Origin: Bradyrhizobium retamae
Lineage (GTDB): Bacteria; Pseudomonadota; Alphaproteobacteria; Rhizobiales; Xanthobacteraceae
DNA length: 64,000 bases
Assembly (NCBI RefSeq): GCF_001440415.1
Contig: NZ_LLYA01000159.1
Coordinates: forward strand, 1-64,000
Direction: 5' to 3'
Positions within the stretch are counted from its first letter, which is position 1; each line of letters begins with the position of its first letter. Positions 52,868 to 61,898 of the stretch are shown piece after piece. A program made the translations under genes and the position numbers. Below the pieces are notes generated by a model, which did no database searches, was not told the DNA's origin, and worked only from the letters and a program-made list of their open reading frames with translations.

Positions 52868-53662
52868 TTAAGGCGCCGCCTTCCTTCGCCCGAGCAACCA
52901 CAGACTCAGATTCCACCCCACGCACGTCGCCAGCGCCAGGCTCAGCCCGATCGCCGAGCCGAATTGCAGTGCCGCCACATGTAGCACTGCGATGGCGATG
53001 CCCAATCCGATCAAGCCCCAGGCGCTGTTGGCGAGCACGGCCGCGGTCGGCGGGCCGCCGATGCGCGGATGCAGGATCAGCATCATCGACGTGAACACGA
53101 TCGGGAATAGCGCGATCATGCCGCTGATTTTGGGGCCGACCCAGCTAGATGTCGTGACAACCGTCGCTACCAGCGTCGCGACCAGCGATGCCCGCAGCGG
53201 AACGTCGTACCAGCGCCGCCGGATCGGCGGCATTTTGGCGTGGCGGTAGCGGGCGAGCAGCGGCACGCAGATGGCAAACGCAATGGCGTTCGCGATCAGG
53301 CCGCCGGTCAGCGACCATTGCACCGAGCGGATGATCGCGGCGAACGCGAGCCATACGGCGACCGCCACGAGGCAACTGAGCAGGGCGCCGTGGCGCTGCG
53401 CCAACACGACGTAGGTCAGACCGAGGAAGATCGTTGCGGCATTGATCGGCAGGCTCGCCAGCGCGCCTTCGGCGATGAAGGCTGCGTCATGATCGAGCGC
53501 GAGAAATACGTAGGACGGCCCCGCCGAGATCGGCAGCGTCGCGATCAGCGCACCGATGACGGGGCCTGAGCGTTCGGTGACGATGGAAGCCGTCACCACG
53601 AATGCGGCAGTGATCGCCATGCGCAGGCCGAGCGTCAGGATGAAGGCGAGTTCGGGGGACAT
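52868..53662 (-). CDS. integral membrane protein of unknown function
   Basis: A 264-residue protein with about eight to ten hydrophobic segments and few charged loops (one basic loop YRHAKMPPIRRRWYD in the middle). The conserved-looking SGPVIGALIATLPISAGPSY and SGMIALFPIVFTSMMLI are two related halves, suggesting an inverted-repeat transporter fold. No family is recognised. It sits between two dispersed repeats, opposite to mutS and glnD. Confidence 0.75.
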   Translation of the reverse strand: MSPELAFILTLGLRMAITAAFVVTASIVTERSGPVIGALIATLPISAGPSYVFLALDHDAAFIAEGALASLPINAATIFLGLTYVVLAQRHGALLSCLVAVAVWLAFAAIIRSVQWSLTGGLIANAIAFAICVPLLARYRHAKMPPIRRRWYDVPLRASLVATLVATVVTTSSWVGPKISGMIALFPIVFTSMMLILHPRIGGPPTAAVLANSAWGLIGLGIAIAVLHVAALQFGSAIGLSLALATCVGWNLSLWLLGRRKAAP

Positions 53663-53671
53663 GCTCTATCC

Positions 53672-53791
53672 GTCGCCCCTGCGAACGCAGGGATCCATAC
53701 GCCGCGGCTGATCGATTTTGGGAGATGCGGGCTGATACTTCCCGCACCAATGGACTTCGGAGGTTATGGGTCCTGCGTTCGCAGGGACGAC
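53672..53791. repeat. long inverted repeat, GTCGTCCCTGCGAA family
   Basis: The left arm GTCGCCCCTGCGAACGCAGG and the right arm TATGGGTCCTGCGTTCGCAG with GGACGAC are inverted copies about 65 bp apart. The family also occurs at 10870 and 26603. Confidence 0.8.
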
Positions 53792-53804
53792 GCCGAAGAT
53801 TGCT

Positions 53805-54314
53805 TCACACCCGCTTCATCGACACCGAGACTTTCGGGCCGTTCTTGATGGTCTGATAGACCACGCAATAACGCTCCGTCAGCTTGAGCAGCAGATCGAG
53901 CTTGTCCTGCGGCGCGTCGGTTGCGACCTCGAAGCGCAGGCGGATCTCCTCGAAGCCGACAGCGGCTTCCTTGTCGACGCCGAGCGTGCCGCGGAAATCC
54001 AGATCGCCCTCGGCGATGACGTTGCCGGTCTTCAGGGGAATATCGGTGGCGGTGGCGACCGACTTCAGCGTCACGCCGGCGCAAGCGACCAGGGCTTCGA
54101 GCAGCATGTCGCCGGAGCAGAGCTCCAGGCCGGAGCCGCCGGTAGCGGGGTGCAGCCCCGCAACCGCCAGCGCGCGGCCGGTCTCGACCTTGCAGGCGAT
54201 GCCTTCACGGTCGATCGAGCCTTTGGCTTTGAGGGTAATGACCGCGGCCGAGGGATCGGACTTGTAGCGTTCCTTGATCGGGGCCTGCATCGCGCGGAGT
54301 TCGGCGGCGTCCAT
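53805..54314 (-). CDS. OsmC family protein
   Basis: A 169-residue OsmC/Ohr-like protein. The family mark ELCSGDMLLEALVACAGVTL contains the two expected cysteines. OsmC proteins reduce peroxides with thiols. This one has the YhfA/OsmC-like form, so the substrate is not fixed. It starts MDAAELRAMQAPIKERYKSD and is divergent from glnD. Confidence 0.88.
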   Translation of the reverse strand: MDAAELRAMQAPIKERYKSDPSAAVITLKAKGSIDREGIACKVETGRALAVAGLHPATGGSGLELCSGDMLLEALVACAGVTLKSVATATDIPLKTGNVIAEGDLDFRGTLGVDKEAAVGFEEIRLRFEVATDAPQDKLDLLLKLTERYCVVYQTIKNGPKVSVSMKRV

Positions 54315-54523
54315 TTTCTACTCCCGGATTTTTTTGTGCATCGGATATAACGGGCTATCGATGCGCTGTCATCACACACCGTCGTGGCTGCCGGCATGCC
54401 CCATCCAAAATCCCCACTTTTCCAACGGGTTATGGCTGGCATTCGCCGAGGCGGCGGCATAGCTTTGCGTTGATCGTACAATCGCCCGTGACAGCCCCTG
54501 CGCCGTCCGATATCGGGGAGATC

Positions 54524-57319
54524 ATGGACAGCATCGTGACAGAGGACCGCTCCGGGGCGGATGACCGTTTCGATACCGCGCGGATCACCGCAGCGGTCGA
54601 TGCGCTGGCCGAAAAACATGCCGGCCGCGAGGACGTGTTCCGCTCGGCGCTGGCGCAATTGCTCAAGGCCGAGATGATCGCCGCGCGCGCCACCGCGCAG
54701 GCCGTGCTCTTGAAGGATCGCCATGGCCGCCGCTGTGCGGAGCGGCTCTGCTTCATGCAGGACGAAATCATCCGCATTCTCTATGCGGCCGCGACGCGGC
54801 ACCTCTATCGCTCGCATGTGCCGTCCGGTGCTGAGCGCATGGCGGTCGTCGCCACCGGCGGCTACGGCCGCGGCCTGATGGCGCCGGAATCCGACATCGA
54901 TCTGCTGTTCATCCTGCCCTACAAGCAGACCGCCTGGGGGGAGCAGGTCGCCGAAGCCATTCTCTATTGCCTGTGGGACATGGGATTGAAGGTCGGCCAC
55001 GCCACGCGCTCGGTCGATGAGTGTATCCGCCAGGCGCGCGGCGACATGACGATCCGCACCGCGATCCTGGAGACGCGGTTCTTGACCGGCGACCGGCCGC
55101 TCTATGACGAGCTGGTGGCCCGGTTCGATAAGAACGTCGTGCAGGGCACGGCTGCCGAATTCGTCACCGCCAAGCTCGCCGAGCGCGAGGAGCGCCACCG
55201 CCGCGCCGGGCAATCGCGCTATCTGGTCGAGCCCAACGTCAAGGACGGCAAGGGCGGACTGCGCGACCTGCACACGCTGTTCTGGATCGCCAAATACGTC
55301 TACCGCGTGCGCGAGACCGGGGAGTTGGTCGAGCGCGGCGTGTTCGACGCGCAGGAATACCGCACCTTCCGCCGCTGCGCCGATTTCCTGTGGTCGGTGC
55401 GCTGCAATTTGCATTTTGTTTCCGGTCGCGCCGAGGAGCGATTGTCGTTCGACATGCAGCGCGAGATCGCAGTCCGCCTCGGCTACACCTCGCACCCCGG
55501 CATGCAGGATGTCGAACGCTTCATGAAGCACTACTTCCTGGTCGCCAAGGACGTCGGTGACCTCACCGCGATCCTGTGCGCCAAGCTGGAAGAGGAGCAG
55601 GCCAAGCCCGCGCCGGTCTTGAGCCGGATGGTGGCGCGGCTGCGGCCGGCCGCCAAGCGGCGGCGGGTGCCCGACAGCGACGACTTCATCATCGACAACA
55701 ACCGCATCAACCTCGCCGCGCCCGACGTCTTCAAGCACGACCCGGTCAACCTGATCCGCATCTTCCATCTGGCGCAGAAGAACAACCTCGCCTTCCACCC
55801 CGACGCGATGCGGACGGTGACGCGCTCGCTGAAACTGGTGAACAGCCAGCTCCGTGAAAACCCGGAAGCCAACCGGCTGTTCATGGAGATCCTGACGTCG
55901 AACGACGCCGAGACCGTGCTGCGGCGGATGAACGAGACTGGCGTGCTCGGTCACTTCATCCGCGCCTTCGGCAAGATCGTGTCGATGATGCAGTTCAACA
56001 TGTACCATCATTATACCGTGGACGAGCACCTGATCCGCTGCATCGGCTTCCTGCAGGAGATCGAGCGCGGCGGCAATGACGAGTTCACGGTGGCCAGCGA
56101 CCTGTTCCGCAAGATTCAGCCCGAACATCGCGCGGTGGTCTACATCGCCACGCTGCTGCACGACGTTGCCAAGGGCCGGCCGGAGGACCATTCGATCGCG
56201 GGCGCCAGGGTGGCGCGCCGGCTGTGCCCGCGGCTCGGCTTTTCCGCGGCCGACACTGAGCTGGTGGCGTGGCTGATCGAAGAGCATCTGACGATGTCGA
56301 CGGTGGCGCAGTCGCGCGACCTCTCCGACCGCAAGACGATCGAAAATTTTGCCGCCGTCGTGCAATCCGTCGAACAGATGAAGCTTCTGACCATCCTGAC
56401 CACCGCCGACATCCGGGGCGTTGGCCCCGGCGTGTGGAACGGCTGGAAGGCGCAGTTGCTGCGTACGCTGTATTACGAAACCGAACCCGTGCTAACCGGC
56501 GGCTTCTCGGAAGTGAACCGCGCGCAGCGCATCGCGGTGGCGCAATCGGAATTCCGCGCCGCCTTCACCGAATGGCCGGAGGAGGAGCTCAATGCCTACA
56601 TTGCGCGGCATTATCCCGCCTACTGGCTCAAGGTCGATCTGCAGCGAAAAATCCGCCAGGCGCGCTTTATCCGCGCCAGCGAACAGGCCGGGCATCAGCT
56701 CGCGATCAATGTCGGCTTCGACGAGGCGCGCGGCGTCACCGAATTGACGATACTGGCCACCGACCATCCGTGGCTGCTGTCGATCATCGCCGGCGCCTGT
56801 GCTTCCGCCGGCGCCAACATCGTCGACGCGCAGATCTACACCACCACCGACGGCCGCGCGCTCGACACCATCGCGATCTCCAGGGAATACGACCGCGACG
56901 AGGACGAGGGACGGCGAGCGACCCGCATCGGCGAGATGATCGAGCACGTGCTCGAGGGTAAATTGCGGCTGCCCGAAGTAGTGGCGCGCAAGGCCGCCAA
57001 CCGCGGCAAGGTGCGCGCTTTCGTGGTCGAACCGGAGGTGACCATCAACAACCAGTGGTCGGACCGCTACACCGTGATCGAGGTCTCCGGCCTCGACCGC
57101 CCCGGCCTGTTGTATCAGCTCACCACCGCGATCTCGAAGCTCAACCTCAACATCGCCTCCGCCCATGTCGCGACGTTCGGCGAACGCGCCCGCGACGTGT
57201 TCTACGTCACCGATTTGCTCGGCGCCCAGATCAACGCGCCGACCCGGCAGGCCGCGATCAAGAGCGCGCTGCTTCATCTGCTCTCTGCCGAGGACAACGT
57301 CGCCAAGCCGGCGGCGTGA
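54524..57319 (+). CDS. glnD: PII uridylyltransferase / uridylyl-removing enzyme
   Basis: GlnD senses glutamine and adds or removes UMP on PII proteins, the main nitrogen sensor. The 931-residue product has the nucleotidyltransferase site (GGYGRGLMAPESDIDLLF), an HD domain for removal (ATLLHDVAKGRPEDHS) and two C-terminal ACT domains (ELTILATDHPWLLSIIAG; VIEVSGLDRPGLLYQLTTA). I chose ATG 54524 because GGGGAG is just upstream; a TTG at 54470 is possible but weak. ptsP in the same window feeds a second nitrogen signal. Confidence 0.97.
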   Translation: MDSIVTEDRSGADDRFDTARITAAVDALAEKHAGREDVFRSALAQLLKAEMIAARATAQAVLLKDRHGRRCAERLCFMQDEIIRILYAAATRHLYRSHVPSGAERMAVVATGGYGRGLMAPESDIDLLFILPYKQTAWGEQVAEAILYCLWDMGLKVGHATRSVDECIRQARGDMTIRTAILETRFLTGDRPLYDELVARFDKNVVQGTAAEFVTAKLAEREERHRRAGQSRYLVEPNVKDGKGGLRDLHTLFWIAKYVYRVRETGELVERGVFDAQEYRTFRRCADFLWSVRCNLHFVSGRAEERLSFDMQREIAVRLGYTSHPGMQDVERFMKHYFLVAKDVGDLTAILCAKLEEEQAKPAPVLSRMVARLRPAAKRRRVPDSDDFIIDNNRINLAAPDVFKHDPVNLIRIFHLAQKNNLAFHPDAMRTVTRSLKLVNSQLRENPEANRLFMEILTSNDAETVLRRMNETGVLGHFIRAFGKIVSMMQFNMYHHYTVDEHLIRCIGFLQEIERGGNDEFTVASDLFRKIQPEHRAVVYIATLLHDVAKGRPEDHSIAGARVARRLCPRLGFSAADTELVAWLIEEHLTMSTVAQSRDLSDRKTIENFAAVVQSVEQMKLLTILTTADIRGVGPGVWNGWKAQLLRTLYYETEPVLTGGFSEVNRAQRIAVAQSEFRAAFTEWPEEELNAYIARHYPAYWLKVDLQRKIRQARFIRASEQAGHQLAINVGFDEARGVTELTILATDHPWLLSIIAGACASAGANIVDAQIYTTTDGRALDTIAISREYDRDEDEGRRATRIGEMIEHVLEGKLRLPEVVARKAANRGKVRAFVVEPEVTINNQWSDRYTVIEVSGLDRPGLLYQLTTAISKLNLNIASAHVATFGERARDVFYVTDLLGAQINAPTRQAAIKSALLHLLSAEDNVAKPAA

Positions 57320-57629
57320 TGGACTATCGTCGCCCGCTGCGCCAGTGTCATTGCGAGCCGACAGTCGCGGCACATCGGAGGTCAGCTCCCTCCCCCAGCG
57401 GCGCTCTACCCATCCGACAGGTCCCCTGCGCACTGCTGCGTGACCAGCCGGCGTTTCCGATTCAAGTCGGCCCGTTCGGCGGTGGCCGCGAAGGACCAGC
57501 CAATTTTGCCCTCCGGGCCTGCGAAAAGCTGCTAATATCCAGCCCGTTAGGAGGGCGACGTTGTCGCCGCCGATGGTCGCGAACACCTGGCGACGCAGCG
57601 CCGCTCGCGATGGCCGAGTGTCAGTGCTG
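57320..57629. other. 310-bp spacer with repeat fragments
   Basis: No gene. It carries broken pieces of the dispersed repeats: GTCATTGCGAG at 57347-57357 and GCTCTACCCATCC near 57403-57415. The remainder probably holds the promoter of the histidine kinase gene, not identifiable by eye. Confidence 0.4.
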
Positions 57630-59384
57630 ATGATGCGTAAGCCGACGATAAAGTCCCTGAGCTCGGCCGAGCAATGGTTGCTCGGCAGCATGGCGCTGGC
57701 GTTGGGAGCGGTGGCCGGAATCTGGCTGCTGCTCGGCCCGGCACCGATGGCCGCGCCTCATTTCATTGCGACCGCGCTGCTCATCGCTTCGATTGCCGCC
57801 GCATTGGTCATGATCGGCCTGGTGGGGCGTACCCGACGGCAGATGGAAGCCGTGCTTGAGGGCCGACTGAGCGCCGAAGCGCGCGCGATCGAGACGCTGC
57901 GCCACAGCGAGGCGCAATGGAAGGAGGTATTCGAGCATAACCCGGTGATGTACTTCATGGTCGATGCGACCGGAACCGTACTGTCCGTCAACACATTCGG
58001 CGCCGCACAACTTGGCTACTCCGTCAGCGAATTGCTCGGGAAATCCGTGCTGAAAGTCTTTCCTGCCGAAGAGCAACGCGCCGCCCAGAGCAACGTCGCC
58101 ATATGCCTGGAGAATATCGGCCAGACCCACAATTGGGAGATATGCAAAGTTCGCAAGGACGGCTCAACCCTCTGGGTTCGCGAGAACGCCAAAGCCGTGC
58201 GGCGGCTGGACGGCCGATTGATCGTCCTGATCGCGTGCGAGGACATCACGGAGCGCAAGCAAGCTGAAAATGCGCTGCGGCAGAGCGAAATGTATTTGGC
58301 CGAAGCCCAGCGATTGAGCCACACCGGCAGCTTCGGCTTGCGCGTCGCCAGCGGCGAAATCATCTGGTCGGAAGAGACTTTCAGAATATTTGGATTCAAA
58401 AAGGCCCCCTCCATCAAGTTCGCCACCGTCATTCAACGCATTCATCCGGACGATCGCGGCCGCGTGCAACGGACCATCGACCGCGCGTCGAGAGAGGGCA
58501 AGGACTTCGCGCATAGCTATCGATTGCTGATGCCCGACGGCTCGATCAAGCATGTCCACGCCACCGCGCATGCGGTGAAGGATGCATCTGATAGCATCGA
58601 ATTCGTTGGGGCGGTAACCGATATCACGGTGCGCAAGCGAGCCGAGATGGAATTGCATGAAGCGCAGGCGACGCTTGCGCATGTCACGCGCGTGACTGCG
58701 CTTGGCGAACTTGCCGCCTCGATCGCCCACGAGGTGAACCAGCCGCTCGCCGCCGTCGTCACCAATGCCGCCGCATGCCGGCGTTGGCTCGACCGCGAGC
58801 CTCCCGATCTGAAGGAAGCGCGCGGGACAGTGGAAGCGATCATCAAGGACGGCAATCGCGCCGGCGAAGTGATCCAGCGGGTCCGCGCGCTCGTGAGCAA
58901 GGCGACCGATCAGAAGGCAGCGCTTCACATCAACGATGTCATCAACGAGGTCATCAGCCTGGTGCAGCATGAGCTGCTCAACCACCAGGTATCGTTGCGG
59001 CTGGAGCTCTCCCCCGACCTGCCGCTGGTCATCGCCGATCGGGTCCAGTTGCAGCAGGTCATTCTCAACCTGGTCATCAACGGCATCGAGGCGATGCAGC
59101 CGGTCACGGACCGGCCGCGGGAACTGGTGATCAGGACAGGCCAGGACGAAGACGGGCAGATCATGGTGACGGTGAAGGATTGCGGCGTTGGCCTCGCAGC
59201 CGAGAATGCTGGCCGGATGTTCGACGCCTTCTTCACCACCAAATCCAGCGGCATGGGCATGGGCCTGTCGATCTGCCGCTCCATCATCGGCGCTCATGGC
59301 GGGCGGCTGTCCGCGTCTGGAAATGCCGGCCCTGGCGCGACATTCCAGTTCACCTTGCCGTTAACTCAGGAGGATGCAGCGTGA
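57630..59384 (+). CDS. PAS-domain sensor histidine kinase, FixL-like architecture
   Basis: About 584 residues from ATG 57630. Two membrane helices (about 17-37 and 43-65) lead to two PAS domains (about 92-205 and 220-335). The HisKA box has phospho-His about residue 367 in AASIAHEVNQPLAAV. The ATPase has QVILNLVINGIEAM, VKDCGVGL and GMGMGLSICRSII. No haem-binding histidine motif of FixL was evident, so the signal is unknown. The stop overlaps the GTG of the response regulator (GTGA), which marks them as partners. Confidence 0.92.
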   Translation: MMRKPTIKSLSSAEQWLLGSMALALGAVAGIWLLLGPAPMAAPHFIATALLIASIAAALVMIGLVGRTRRQMEAVLEGRLSAEARAIETLRHSEAQWKEVFEHNPVMYFMVDATGTVLSVNTFGAAQLGYSVSELLGKSVLKVFPAEEQRAAQSNVAICLENIGQTHNWEICKVRKDGSTLWVRENAKAVRRLDGRLIVLIACEDITERKQAENALRQSEMYLAEAQRLSHTGSFGLRVASGEIIWSEETFRIFGFKKAPSIKFATVIQRIHPDDRGRVQRTIDRASREGKDFAHSYRLLMPDGSIKHVHATAHAVKDASDSIEFVGAVTDITVRKRAEMELHEAQATLAHVTRVTALGELAASIAHEVNQPLAAVVTNAAACRRWLDREPPDLKEARGTVEAIIKDGNRAGEVIQRVRALVSKATDQKAALHINDVINEVISLVQHELLNHQVSLRLELSPDLPLVIADRVQLQQVILNLVINGIEAMQPVTDRPRELVIRTGQDEDGQIMVTVKDCGVGLAAENAGRMFDAFFTTKSSGMGMGLSICRSIIGAHGGRLSASGNAGPGATFQFTLPLTQEDAA

Positions 59385-60052
59385 ACGCGCGGCCGGCATC
59401 GCCTTCCAGCCTCGCAAGCGTCGAGGAACCAGTCGTCTTCGTCATCGACGACGACGCATCGGTACGTGAGGCGCTGAGCAATCTCTTCCGGTCCGTGGGA
59501 TTGCGGGTCGAGGCGTTCGGTTCGGCTCACGAGTTTCTGAAGTACAAGCTTCCGAATGCCCCCAGTTGCCTGATTCTTGACATCAGGCTGCCCCGGCTGA
59601 GCGGCCTCGACTTTCAGGCCGAACTGGCCAAGGCCGACATTCACATTCCGATCATCTTCATGACCGGTCATGGCGATATTCCGATGACGGTCCGCGCAAT
59701 GAAGGCCGGCGCCGTCGATTTTCTGACCAAGCCATTCCGCGATCAGGACATGCTGGATGCCGTAACCGCGGCAATCGAGCGCGACCGCAACAGCCGCGGC
59801 GAAGCGATGGTTCTCTCAGAGCTGCACGCGCTTTTCGCGACGCTAACTCCCCGGGAGCGGCAGGTGATGGCGCTGGTGACGTCGGGGCTCATGAACAAGC
59901 AGATCGCAGCCGAAATCGGCCTGGCGGAGATCACCGTGAAGATACATCGCGGGCATATCATGCGGAAAATGGGAGCGAAGTCGCTGCCCGATCTGGTACG
60001 AATGGCCGAGCTACTCGGGATCGGGCCTGCATCCGGCCGGTCGCAAACCTAA
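59381..60052 (+). CDS. FixJ/NarL-type response regulator
   Basis: A 223-residue two-domain regulator: receiver domain with acidic pocket VIDDDAS, phospho-Asp in LILDIRLPRLSG, Thr in FMTGHG and Lys in FLTKPF, then a LuxR-type helix-turn-helix (LTPRERQVMALVTSGLMNKQ). It starts with GTG overlapping the kinase stop, with AGGAGG upstream. Genes regulated are unknown. Confidence 0.93.
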   Translation: MNARPASPSSLASVEEPVVFVIDDDASVREALSNLFRSVGLRVEAFGSAHEFLKYKLPNAPSCLILDIRLPRLSGLDFQAELAKADIHIPIIFMTGHGDIPMTVRAMKAGAVDFLTKPFRDQDMLDAVTAAIERDRNSRGEAMVLSELHALFATLTPRERQVMALVTSGLMNKQIAAEIGLAEITVKIHRGHIMRKMGAKSLPDLVRMAELLGIGPASGRSQT

Positions 60053-60145
60053 GTATGATTTTCCCTCGCTGATTTGCAGCGCACTCTCCCCAAACGCGGC
60101 GGCACAGCAAAAGACATCCTCTGGTCGTCTCCAGAAAGTATCGCC

Positions 60146-60532
60146 TTGTCCAATCGAGCCATATCAATCATCGACGACGACGGGTCGGTTCGAGCCGCGA
60201 CCCATAATCTCGTCAGGTCGCTTGGTTACGTTGTCCATTCATTTGCGTCGGCCGAGGAGTTCCTGCAATCGCCGCATCTGAATGACACCTCGTGCGTGAT
60301 AACGGATGTCAGAATGCCCGCCATGAGCGGGCTCGACCTGCAAGCTCATCTACTCGCCACCGGGCGTCGCTTTCCTTTCATTTTCGTCACGGCCTTTTCA
60401 GTCGAAAGCGACCGCGCGCGAGCCATGAAGGCGGGAGCAACCTGCTTTTTGAGCAAGCCGTGCGATGGCGAAACGCTGATCAAATGCCTCGAAGCGGCGC
60501 TGGCGCCAAATGGCGCGGCAGCAACCAAATGA
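60146..60532 (+). CDS. single-domain response regulator receiver
   Basis: About 128 residues, receiver only: ISIIDDDGSVR, phospho-Asp in VITDVRMPAMSG, Thr in FVTAFS and Lys in FLSKPCDG. With no output domain, it may compete with the preceding FixJ-type regulator for the kinase or act as a phosphate sink. No ATG start is available. TTG 60146 sits just before the conserved fold; TTG 60074 would add 24 residues. Confidence 0.85.
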   Translation: MSNRAISIIDDDGSVRAATHNLVRSLGYVVHSFASAEEFLQSPHLNDTSCVITDVRMPAMSGLDLQAHLLATGRRFPFIFVTAFSVESDRARAMKAGATCFLSKPCDGETLIKCLEAALAPNGAAATK

Positions 60533-60545
60533 GCCGATCCAGCCC

Positions 60546-60675
60546 TAGAGCCTTTCGGTTCTGATTGAATCAGAACCGGGCTCTTAGATTCTTGCTTTGA
60601 CGCGTTTTCTTGACGAGAACCGGTGTCCACCCCGGATCGAGTCCGGGGCAAGCTTTCGCTGGAAAACGCTCTAGG
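60546..60675. repeat. composite RIME-like intergenic repeat
   Basis: TAGAGC...GCTCTTA encloses GGTTCTGATT/AATCAGAACC, and GACGCGTTTTCTTGACGAGA later meets GGAAAACGCTCTAG. Between them sits a second palindrome (CCCCGGATCGAGTCCGGGG). The outer parts match a dispersed Rhizobiales repeat I recognise. The inner palindrome looks inserted into it. Confidence 0.65.
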
Positions 60676-60834
60676 GCGAGCCAGCATACGTAAGGATGAT
60701 CTCGCCAAACATCTGGACGAATTGAAGATAGGCCCCGACCGCGCCAGACTTCGCATCGTCCTTCGAGAAGCGAAGGGCGAAAAGCATCACACATTTTGAC
60801 CAGCAAGTGGCAATTCCTCGGAAAGGAGGTCGCC

Positions 60835-60999
60835 ATGCGTACAGAACTGCGTTGCGCCGAGTGTGGCAGCGAAGGCCCCAGAATAATCTCTCTGCGAAAT
60901 CCAGCGCGCGAACGCTATTGCGGTCGCTTCTGTCTCGACAAGGGCCACGAGAGTTTCATTCGCTGGATACGGCGCGCCAATGTGGAGGTCGCGTCATGA
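60835..60999 (+). CDS. small cysteine-pair protein (possible zinc binder)
   Basis: A 54-residue protein, MRTELRCAECGSEGPRIISL..., with CAEC and a later CGRFC pair that could bind one zinc. AAAGGAGGT sits right before the ATG, one of the best ribosome sites in the window. The stop overlaps the next start (ATGA). No named family. An in-frame ATG at 60796 is less likely because the strong ribosome site lies between. Confidence 0.68.
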   Translation: MRTELRCAECGSEGPRIISLRNPARERYCGRFCLDKGHESFIRWIRRANVEVAS

Positions 61000-61193
61000 A
61001 AAATTGTTGCGGAAATCCGGAATGCAGCCGTCCCTTCGGGCTGGTCCGGCGTAGCTATTACTTCCAGCAGTTTTGTTCGGCGAAGTGCCGCGAGATCTAC
61101 AAGCGTCAACTGGAGCGCAACCGGACATATTGGAAGTGGCTCTACCAGGTGCCGGAAACTGCGGCGCGCAGAGACCATCTATCGTGCCGGTGA
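60996..61193 (+). CDS. small cysteine-rich protein (possible zinc finger)
   Basis: A 65-residue protein beginning MKNCCGNPECSRPFGLVRRS, followed by FCSAKCREIYKRQLERNRTY. The cysteines at about 4/5, 10, 27 and 31 suit a zinc knuckle (CSAKC like many treble-clef or MYND-like knuckles). It is translationally coupled to the previous small gene. Function unknown. I have the impression that such small proteins are common in Bradyrhizobium. Confidence 0.68.
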   Translation: MKNCCGNPECSRPFGLVRRSYYFQQFCSAKCREIYKRQLERNRTYWKWLYQVPETAARRDHLSCR

Positions 61194-61209
61194 TCGCGGA
61201 GAAGCCAGC

Positions 61210-61323
61210 ATGGCAACAGTGAATGCGATGCTGGTGGGCGCGTTACTGGCGTGGGGACCTCTGCTGATTGTATTCATCTATATCCTTCGCGACATGCAAA
61301 ACGCGCCCCGTGACCCCGATTGA
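61210..61323 (+). CDS. 37-residue single-pass membrane protein
   Basis: ATG 61210 gives MATVNAMLVGALLAWGPLLI followed by VFIYILRDMQNAPRDPD. One membrane helix (about 6-26) is followed by a short charged tail. GGAGAAG lies 5 nt upstream. It is 16 nt after the cysteine-rich gene, making a three-gene set. Its last 46 bp are antisense to the 3' end of the ogt-like gene. Confidence 0.58.
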   Translation: MATVNAMLVGALLAWGPLLIVFIYILRDMQNAPRDPD

Positions 61324-61898
61324 CTTGAAACGGGTGACGGCGCCGAGCGCAACGCGCCCGGCCGATCCGCCTCTCCTGTGCCCGGGCCTGTAATCTCGAC
61401 GCCCTCGTGCCTGAGCAGCCAGCGCTTGCGCTGCAGCCCGCCGCCGTACTTCACCAGCGAACCATTGGCGCCGATCAGGCGGTGGCAGGGCAGGACCACG
61501 CTGATCGGATTCGAACCGTTGGCATGGCCGACGGCGCGGACGGCGCGCGGCATCCGAAGTTTTGCAGCGAGCGCGCCATAGCTCATCGTCGTCCCTGCCG
61601 CGATCTTCGGCAGCGCGTTCCAGACCTTCTGCTGGAACGGCGTGCCGGCGACGCGCCATTCGATTGCTGCGAGGCGGTCGAGGTCGCCCTTGAAATAGCC
61701 GGTCAAGGCGGCGCGCAAACCACGCGGCGCCCGCCCATTGTTCAAATTCACCGCGCCATAGTGCAGGCGCAGCAATTGCTTCATGCGCGGCTCATAGTCT
61801 TCCCAGTCCAGCGCGCGGAGCAGGCCGTCCGCATCGGTGACCAGTAGCGCCGTGCCGATCGGCGTTGGCAGGCGGTCGAGGTTGAAGTTCTCCGGCAT
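61278..61898 (-). CDS. ogt: methylated-DNA--protein-cysteine methyltransferase
   Basis: Ogt removes methyl groups from O6-methylguanine by moving them to its own cysteine. The 206-residue product has the active-site motif VVLPCHRLIGANG, preceded by RAVGHANGSNPIS, and the N-terminal YGAVNLNNG region. The C-terminal tail after RHEGVEI (about 30 residues) is longer than usual and partly antisense to a small membrane-protein gene. ATG 61898 (MPENFNLDRLPTPIG) is the likely start. No Ada-type N-terminal domain is present. Confidence 0.9.
   Translation of the reverse strand: MPENFNLDRLPTPIGTALLVTDADGLLRALDWEDYEPRMKQLLRLHYGAVNLNNGRAPRGLRAALTGYFKGDLDRLAAIEWRVAGTPFQQKVWNALPKIAAGTTMSYGALAAKLRMPRAVRAVGHANGSNPISVVLPCHRLIGANGSLVKYGGGLQRKRWLLRHEGVEITGPGTGEADRPGALRSAPSPVSSQSGSRGAFCMSRRI

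Noticed and set aside
54071..56365. Minus-strand frame of 764 codons opposite glnD
   Set aside because: Shadow of glnD running on into the OsmC gene in another frame; no domain.
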